Shown one piece after another: positions 42,201-51,200 of a stretch of 64,000 bases of DNA. Source of the DNA: Owenia fusiformis. Lineage: Eukaryota > Annelida > Polychaeta > Sabellida > Oweniidae. The DNA lies in contig CAIIXF020000001.1 in the NCBI GenBank assembly GCA_903813345.2, positions 61,676,270 to 61,740,269 on the forward strand. Direction: 5' to 3'. The first letter of the stretch is position 1. Every line of letters begins with the position of its first letter. The notes beneath the pieces are model-generated. The model worked only from the letters and a program-made list of their open reading frames with translations. It searched no databases and was not told the origin of the DNA. A program made the translations under genes and the position numbers.

Positions 42201-45200
42201 ATTGACTTTCAAAAAACCAAACAGGCATATTTCTTAAAATTTCTTATTTTTAATATATCTAGTTATTAAGTTGCTCACAAAAACTCCATTGAGTCCCATG
42301 TTAATTTATCAATCTTCAAAAGACCCTCTGCAGAACAGTTCAAGAGCAAATAAGTCAATCTTACTTGTATGTAACCATAACTTGGATGTCTTCAAAATAA
42401 GAAGGGTTACAAGATTTTATCTAGTTCAAAAGATATTGACGATTGAATCTTTGGAAATCCCCATTGACCGCCATTATAAACTACTCTCAATATGGCCTAA
42501 TCAAAATGTCATTTTTTCCAAAACTCCACTGTGGAATTTTTTCATATTGCAGATTTCTATAGCCAATATATTGATTTTTAAAAAACCAAACAGGCACATT
42601 TCTAAAAATTCATTATTTTTTATATATCTAACCATTCCATTGAGTTGCACATGAAAACTCCCATTGGCTGCCATTATTAAAGCTATCAACATGGTTTTAC
42701 TAATAAAGTGCCATTTTCTCCAAAAGTTCACTATGGAATTTTTTGATATTGCAGATTTCTATACCCAACATAATGACATTCCAAAAACATAATAGGCACA
42801 TTTTCAAAAATTTCTTATTTTTAATATATCTAGTTATTAAGTTGCTCACAAAAACTCCATTGAGTCCCATGTTAATTTATCAATATTCAAAAGACCCCCT
42901 GCAGAACAGTTCAAGAGCAATAAAGTCAATTTTCCTGGTATGTAAACATATCACATGTCTAAAATAAATAGGGTTACAAGCTTGATTTTGTGAAGTTCCA
43001 AAGATATTGGTGTTTGAATTTTGGAAAATTCCTATTGACCGCCATTATAAACTTCTATCAATATGGCTTTCCTAAAGTGCCATTTTCTCCAAAAGTTCAC
43101 GATGGAATTTTCTGATATTGCAGATTTTTATAGCCAATATACATATATTGTATTGACTTTTAAAAAACCAAACAGGCACAATTCTAAAACTTTCTTATTT
43201 TTAATATATTTAGCCCTTAAGTTGACTGAAAATCCCCATTGGCTGCCATTATAAACTGCTATAAACATGGATTTATGAATAAGGTGTACTTTTCTCCAAA
43301 AGTCCACTATGAAATTTTCTGATTTATAGAAATGGGAAATCTGCAATATCAGAGAAATTCATATTGGACTTTTTGGGGAAAGGACACTTTAGTAAAAGCA
43401 TATTGATATTAGTTTATAATGGCAGCCAATGAGGATTTTTGTATGGGACTTATGGCTAATATATTAAGAACAAGAAATAGGAATGTGCCTGTTTGGTTTT
43501 TAAAAAGTAAATATATCAACTATAGAAATCTGCATTATCAGATAATTCCATTTTATTCGTAAAGCCATGTTGAAAGCGGTATATAACGTCAGCCAATGGG
43601 AGTTTTCATGTGCAACTTAATGGCTAGATATATTAAAAATCAAAATTTTTAGAAATGTGCCAGTTTGATTATTTAAAAGTCAATATATTGGCTATAGAAA
43701 TCTGCAATATCAGAAAATTCCAGAATGAACTTTTGGAGGAAATGACACTTTGGTAAAGTCATATTGATAGTAGTTTATAATGGCGGTCAATGGGGATTTC
43801 CAAAGATTCAATCGTCAATATCTTTTGAACTAGATAAAATCTTGTAACCCTTCTTATTTTGAAGACATCCAAGTTATGGTTACATACAAGTAAGATTGAC
43901 TTATTTGCTCTTGAACTGTTCTGCAGAGGGTCTTTTGAAGATTGATAAATTAACATGGGACTCAATGGAGTTTTTGTGAGCAACTTAATAACTAGATATA
44001 TTAAAAATAAGAAATTTTAAGAAATATGCCTGTTTGGTTTTTTGAAAGTCAATATATTGGCTGTAGAAATCTGCAACATCAGAAAATTCCATAGTGGACT
44101 TTTGGAGAAATGACACTTTAGTAAAGCCATATTGAGAGAAGTTTATAATGGCAGTCAATGGGAATTTTCCAAAATTCAAACACCAATATCTTTTGAACTA
44201 GACAAAAACTAGCTTGTAACCCTTCTTATTTTGAAGACATTTGAGTCATGGTTACATACTAGGAAGATTGACTTTATTGCTTTTAGGCAAGGCTAGTATG
44301 TGCTGGATATGATAAATTAATAGGGAGGTTAAGTTACATGTTTTTAAGAGAACCTGTACATGAGTGTGTAATATTTCAACCACTGGGGATTACTTTCCCA
44401 CTCTCAATTCACCTTCTCAGGGACCTAATTTCAATTATTTCCATTTAACCTTATATGGCAAGGTAAACACTACAAATTGATTAATCCATAGAGGACTATA
44501 ATTCTACATATTCTTGTACAAATCATAAAAAAGTGTAACTTAACCTCCCTAATGTTTTCTATAAACACAGTCATTGGTTGTTAGTGAGTGATAAGTGATC
44601 AATGGTTGAAAATGAGTGATCAATGGTTGAAAATGAGTGGCCACTGATTGCAAATGAATAACCAATGATTGCAAATGAGTGGTCATTGATTGCAAATAAG
44701 TGGCCACTTGGTCATTGATTGAAATCAGCGGTCAGATTTTGCAAATACATGGGTCAGTGAGTGAAAATGAGTGGTTGGAGATTGCTAATGAGTAATCAGT
44801 GATTGCAAATGAGTGGTCATTGATTGCAAATGAGTGGTCAGTGATTGCAAATAAGTGACCAATGATTGCAAATGAGTGGTCAGTAATTGAAATGAGTGGT
44901 CAAAGATTGCAAATAAGTGTTCGGTGATTGCAAATGAGTGACAAATGATTGCAAATGAGTTTTCAGTGATTGCATATGAGTGACCAATTATTGCAAATGA
45001 ATAACCAATAATTGCAAATGAGTGTTTAGTGGCTGCAAATGAGAAATCAGTGATTGCAAATGAGTGGCAACTGAGTGCAATTGAGTGACCAATGATTGCA
45101 AATGAGTGGTCAGAGATTGCAAATACATGGGTCAGTGAGGGAAAATGAGTCATCTGTGATTGCGAATGAGTGTTCAGTGATTGCAAATGAGTGGTTATTG

Positions 45201-48200
45201 ATTGCAAATGAGTGGTCAGTGATTGCAAATAAGTGACCAATGATTGTTAATGAGTGTTCAGTGATTGCAAATATGTGTTCAGTGATTGCAAATGAGTGAC
45301 CAATGATTGGAAATGAGTAACCAATAATTGCAAATGAGAGCCCAGTGAATGAAAATAAGTGTTCAGCGATTGCAAATGAGTGACCAATGATTGCAAATGA
45401 GTGTTCAGTGATTGCAAATGAGTGACCAATGATTGGAAATGAATGACCAATGATTGTAAATGAGTTTTCAGTAATTGCAAATGAGTGACCAATGATTGCA
45501 AATGAGTGTTCAGTGATTGCAAATGAGTGACCAATGAATGCAAATGAGTGGTCAGTAATTGAAAATGAGTGTTCAGTGATTGCAAATGAGTGACCTATGA
45601 TTGAAAAATGAGTGTTCAGTGATTGCAAATGAGTGACCTATGATTGCAAATGAGTGTTCAGTGATTGCAAATGAGTGACCTATGATTGAAAAATGGGTGT
45701 TCAGTGATTGCAAATGAGTGACCTATGATTGCAAATGAGTGGTCAGTGATTGCAAATGAGTGGTCAATGCAACATGACTTTATTAATCTTGCAATCTTTA
45801 TTAATGTTTCAATTCAGGGTATAAATAACTTGCTTTGAAAAATGCATATTTTGACTTTGACCACATTGACTGCCCATAGGAGATGGTTTATTGGATTAGC
45901 ACTGATTTGAGTTGTTACTGTTTATTTATAGAAAGTCCTAAAATCTTTAGATAGTGGATTGATTATATGATCCTGGGGATATTGTTTACTGACAACCTAA
46001 GCTTCTAAGCTGATAAATGGATTATAACTTGCCTTGTGGCACTATACCAACGTTAAAATGGATGTTAAGTGCAGAGAAGGTAAAGCCTCCTCTTGTAGTT
46101 AAAGGAATATTCCTTGCCAAACCATCTCTCTCCTCATATGGTAGCTATAACCATATATATGCTTGCCATGTTTAGCAAAACACGCAAAAATGTTTTGATA
46201 TGGTCAAATTTGATCACTTCGAAATGTGATGCTCAATTCCAGTAAGCTGCCATCTTTTAAAATTTCACACAGGAAGTGATGTCATCGACTCTCAACTTTG
46301 CATATAGCATTAGGTGAGGAGCTATTAAGAATTACAAAACCAGCTAAATATTCTTTTTCAACTTTGTATCTTATTTAATCCTTCTGAAAATCTCTTCTTT
46401 TATTCTAAGTTGACAAGCCCTGAAAATATTTTTGCACAGAAAGTAATGATCACTTGTCTAAAAGTGATTTTGTGCTACTTTCCTATACTGTTATGGGCAA
46501 GGTTATAGAAGTTGAGAGTTGATGACATCACTTCCTGCAAAAAATCTTAAAAGATGGCAGCTCACTGGAAATAAGCACTAGATTTTTAAATGATCAATAT
46601 TGACCATATTAAAACATTTTCAAATGTTTTGCTAAATATGGAAACTATATATTTGATTATAGCTACCATATCAAGAGAGAAAGGGTCCTTTAACAGTTTT
46701 ACCAAGTTGCTCATAGAAATTAGTGATCGTACAGGATTTTTCTCATGGTGCAAATGAAAAGCTTTCAAGATGCTGCAGAGACAACTAGCAAAGTATCTTT
46801 TCTTCATTGTTAATTTACAAATTATTGGATATCTAATGTATATGTATGCAGAATCAATAATAAACATACGAAAGAATAAGTTCAGACAAATGGAAATGTT
46901 GAACTCAAGTATTGCAACATATGAACTGTGGAATATTACTGAGATGCCACACAAACATGACTTAATGGCAAATAATTCAGATGTTCTTCATAAAACTGAT
47001 CATGAACACAAGCCCTACATGGTGTATGAATGCAGCAAAGAGGTGCTATTTTACATTATGCTATATGTTAACAATAAAGAGGGGCCATTTTACATTATGC
47101 TATATGTTAACAATAAAGAGGTGCTATTTTACATCATGCTATATGTTAACAATAAAGAGGTGCCATTCTACATTATGCTTTATGTTAACAATAAAGAGGT
47201 GCTATTTTACATTATGCTATATGTTAACAACAAAGAGGCAATTAGCAAGATGTTAGGGGAACATGATTTAGTTGGTGCTTCAACTTTTTATCCAAGTCAA
47301 AGATCAAATTCTAGGTCAAGTCTTGTGTTTTCAGTATTTTCTTTTCTTTGCCATTCTTTTATATTCTAGATAGATATAATAGAACTTATTCCAAAATCAA
47401 AATCATCAACAAATTTCCATGATTTCAGAACTATTTCTTGAGACCTTTGAAAGATTAAAAAATGTTCTCTTGAAGCTTGTATGTTTCAGTTTTGACCTTT
47501 CATGGGCTCGTGGCATCTAAAATTGACCTTTGCAAAATTAGACTTAACTTCGCTGATCAGAGTTATTTAAAAACACAGAAAATTTGTGAAATTATTATTG
47601 TTACTTAGTCATTTCCTCTTTTCCTCTGCCAGGCTTATATATCACCAAATGTTTAAAATAATCATAATGATCACTTACACCATCAATTAGTTTTTGATAC
47701 ATTTTTGGTGTAATAAGCGCGAACAATATCTTGTCTATTCATTACTTTTAAAATGCTATGAGACGCATCATTCATTCATATTTTGGAATGTTTTATACTC
47801 AGAAGAGAAAGTTTGTGAAACATGATAATTAACACAGACATATTTCTAGGTACCTCGGCGCGTATGTGGAGGTCTAGGGGACAGAATCAAAGGAATAACA
47901 GTGACGTACATCTGGGCATTACTGACCAATCGTAGTTTCATCATACGTCATGAAATACCATGTGACCTGGAGAAGTTCCTTATTCCAAATGAAATACAAT
48001 GGAATATAAAACTCCCCGTAGATGGCAAAGAACACAGAATGGCAATCAGACCATCTGTAAACAGTATCAAAGCTGAGAACCTTATACCAGATGATGAACA
48101 TATCAGTGAAAAATATAAGAAATATAACAGACTAGCATTTCTAGGGCCAAATAATATCAATCACTTCTCTCGATTTTCAGAATTACCAATGTATGAAGCC

Positions 48201-51200
48201 CAGCTGAAACAATTTCCATTTAAATTACGAAAATGTTCCATGTATAAAACTGTCTTTGAAAAGCTATTCAAGTTAACTCCGAGATTAGATAAGAAATTTC
48301 AAGAATTAGCAGCTAAAGCCAAACCAACTAAGGATCATAAACTTATATGTGCTCAGATTAGAACTGGGCCAAATCCATCAATTCCACGTGACTTTGGAGG
48401 AACGCGAACATCCGAGAAGGATATCGAAAAATTTTGGACATTCTTAGAATCAAACATTACAAGAGACAAAACAACGGTTTTTGTCACGAGCGATTCAAAC
48501 GAAATCCAAAAAACAGCAAGAGAAAAGTTTAATGAGACTTTTCTGGAAACAGATGGTAACATTACACACACTGACAGGAATAGGTATGTTGAGGCCTGCT
48601 CAGGTATGGATAAAGTTATTTTAGATTTTCATATGCTGGCATTGTGTGACATCGCCATGGTGAGTCGGAGTAGTTTTGGCTGGTTAAGCCAATGTATGAA
48701 TAAGAACAAGGATGCTGTCATATACAGGATGAGAGATGGTGGAGATGTTTATCACTGGACTGACAGATAGAAACAAGGCATTAACATGAACATATATAGC
48801 ATTAACATGAACATATGTAGCATTAACATGATGCTGTCATATTCAGGATGAGAGATGGTGGAGATGTTTATCATTGGACTGACAGATAGAAACAAGGCAT
48901 TAACATGAAAAATACAGATTTCAATATGTAAGAAGATTGCAGACTTTTTTTCAATTGAAACTGAGAAGGTGAAGACTTCTTAGAGTATTTTCCCCTTTTA
49001 ACTCAAAGTGGAGTTTTCAACTTAATATTGTAGTCTAGCATTTAGTTAATAGTTTAGTATAGTCTTGTACATAGACTGATGTGTCATGTTTTGATACAAT
49101 TGTCAATAAAAAAAATTGCTTATCTATACATCGTAGCTATTAGACTATATGCCCTGCTATAAACCTGTGAAAATAATATCTGTGTCCAAAAGAAAAAATA
49201 TATAAACTGTATGGATGAAACCTGACCAGCTATTGCCAAGGTATGACTTCAAAAGATAATTTGAAAATGAAAATGTAATGTACTGTACCTTATTTTCATT
49301 GTGATAGTAACTGAGAACAGGAAATCTCCCGTGCTGTCTGAATTGTGCTATTTTAATGAGACTCTCGTCATCTATGGCTTTGGGGACAACCACAGCCTGA
49401 GGATATGATGGACAGACCTGTAATAAATGTTAAGAAATTTTGAGATACATTCAAAAAATAACCTTTATTCATATTCATTATTTCTCTAGAAAGCCTTGTG
49501 TGTTTATCCCAAAAATATATAAAATTATCTTGACTTGAAAACATACCATACAATTTGAATTAATGAGCTGGAAGTTAAAGGCAGAATCAGATATATGGGG
49601 GTGAAAAAATTACAAGCAATGTGTTCAATTGACCCAATAAGCTATTCTTTACAATCTCAAATACAATATCTCCCAAAAGATTCACGCTATGTTATAAATT
49701 GGTGAAGTTATAATGGATTCAAAGTGCAAAAATGAGTGAAAAATGTTTAAATTCTCCCAAATAATAAGAATGGTAACCATTCTTATAGAAAAATAATACG
49801 TTATTGTAAATATCTTTAGTTTTCCTGAAATAAAGTATGCACTTTGCTGGTTTTAAAGGGTGACGCATATCGTTTAGTAAATCGAACGCTCTTTTCTGGT
49901 GTTGCTCACCGTTTAGTATAAAAGGCCCGATCCCGGAATAATACTCAAGGGTTCACAGGTTCGAGGTCGTTGTGTCAACACCTCTAACTGTTATATAGCA
50001 TAAGTATATTATAGATCGTCACACATTTATAAAAGGGTGATTTTTATTTTGACAAATCAATTCCACATTTATGGGTGAAGTTTCAGGATCTTCTATTTGT
50101 GTATAATAAGGAAAAATTGGCATCTAAATTTCCCCATAACGTAATACAGAATAGCACACAGCTTGGCATATGAAATATCCTACAAATGAAACAAAGCAAG
50201 ACAAACCGATTTCTATTACAAGAATTTATATTGGCTGTTGTGCATGTATTATTTGAACGCAATCACTCTTTGGATAACGTTTTCAAAATCATTATAAACG
50301 GATTACTTTATCTCAAAGACAATTTCAATAAACTGGATTTTACAGAACTCCCCTTATTTCTTAAAAATGGACTGATCCAGTTGATTCGCCTGGAGCCGCC
50401 ATATTGTTTTTATACGGGATGCTAATCGGAACCCTTTAAGAAAATAGACATGAAAAGGAATGACATGAGCAAGAAATGTTCTAAAAGTGAAACAATTTTT
50501 TGTTGGGCTGCTCACTAGATCTGATTCTCTCTTTAATTAATTAAGTTTAATTTGGCCCATAATAATACTAATCATCTATTTTACTTCACGTTTTTAGTCT
50601 GATTTACTTGACTTGATATATTTAGAGGTTATGTCACTATCGTTTCATATATGCCCCAGGTTTTCAGTGATGGCCCGACCTTGGGAGGGACATTGATCAC
50701 TGAGAGCCGAGGGCACATGTACAACGATTGACATAAACGATTTATAACATACCTATGGTGATGTCGACTGGTCAGAGAGTACCGTTTTCTTATCTAATTG
50801 ACTAGCAATGGTTCGAAAATAATGATTTCTTCCCATGTTTGTATCTTCTTATGAATGTACAAGTCATTTTGACAGAATGATGTAATGTATTACTACGCCA
50901 ATACTGACAGATCAACTGGAGATAAAACTAACCGATCAACTGAAGATAACCTAATTGAGCAATTTTGATAAACACACAACTTTACCAAATATTTGGACAC
51001 AAATCTATACACATTTTTCAGATAGGTCTTCCAGTGCATCATCATCAAAAAATTGCATTAATTCATTGAAATTGTCAAAACCTTTCGCAAAATATATTAA
51101 TGAAATTGTCACAAATTATAAGATGAAGGTGTCAATCTCATGTATCATATAAAAAATGTCAAATTTAATGTTTTAATTGAAATAAATTGAAACTGACTCA

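Noticed and set aside
42271-42654. 127-codon ORF also found in inverse at 43759-43983
   Set aside because: Part of the non-coding inverted duplication; no domain, and similar ORFs appear wherever this repeat occurs.
44785-45628. ORFs of 112-172 codons in overlapping frames
   Set aside because: By-products of the 21-bp array; three frames are open at once.
50186-50425. 79-codon ORF in MTMR9 intron 3
   Set aside because: No recognisable domain; it lies in a probable MITE.
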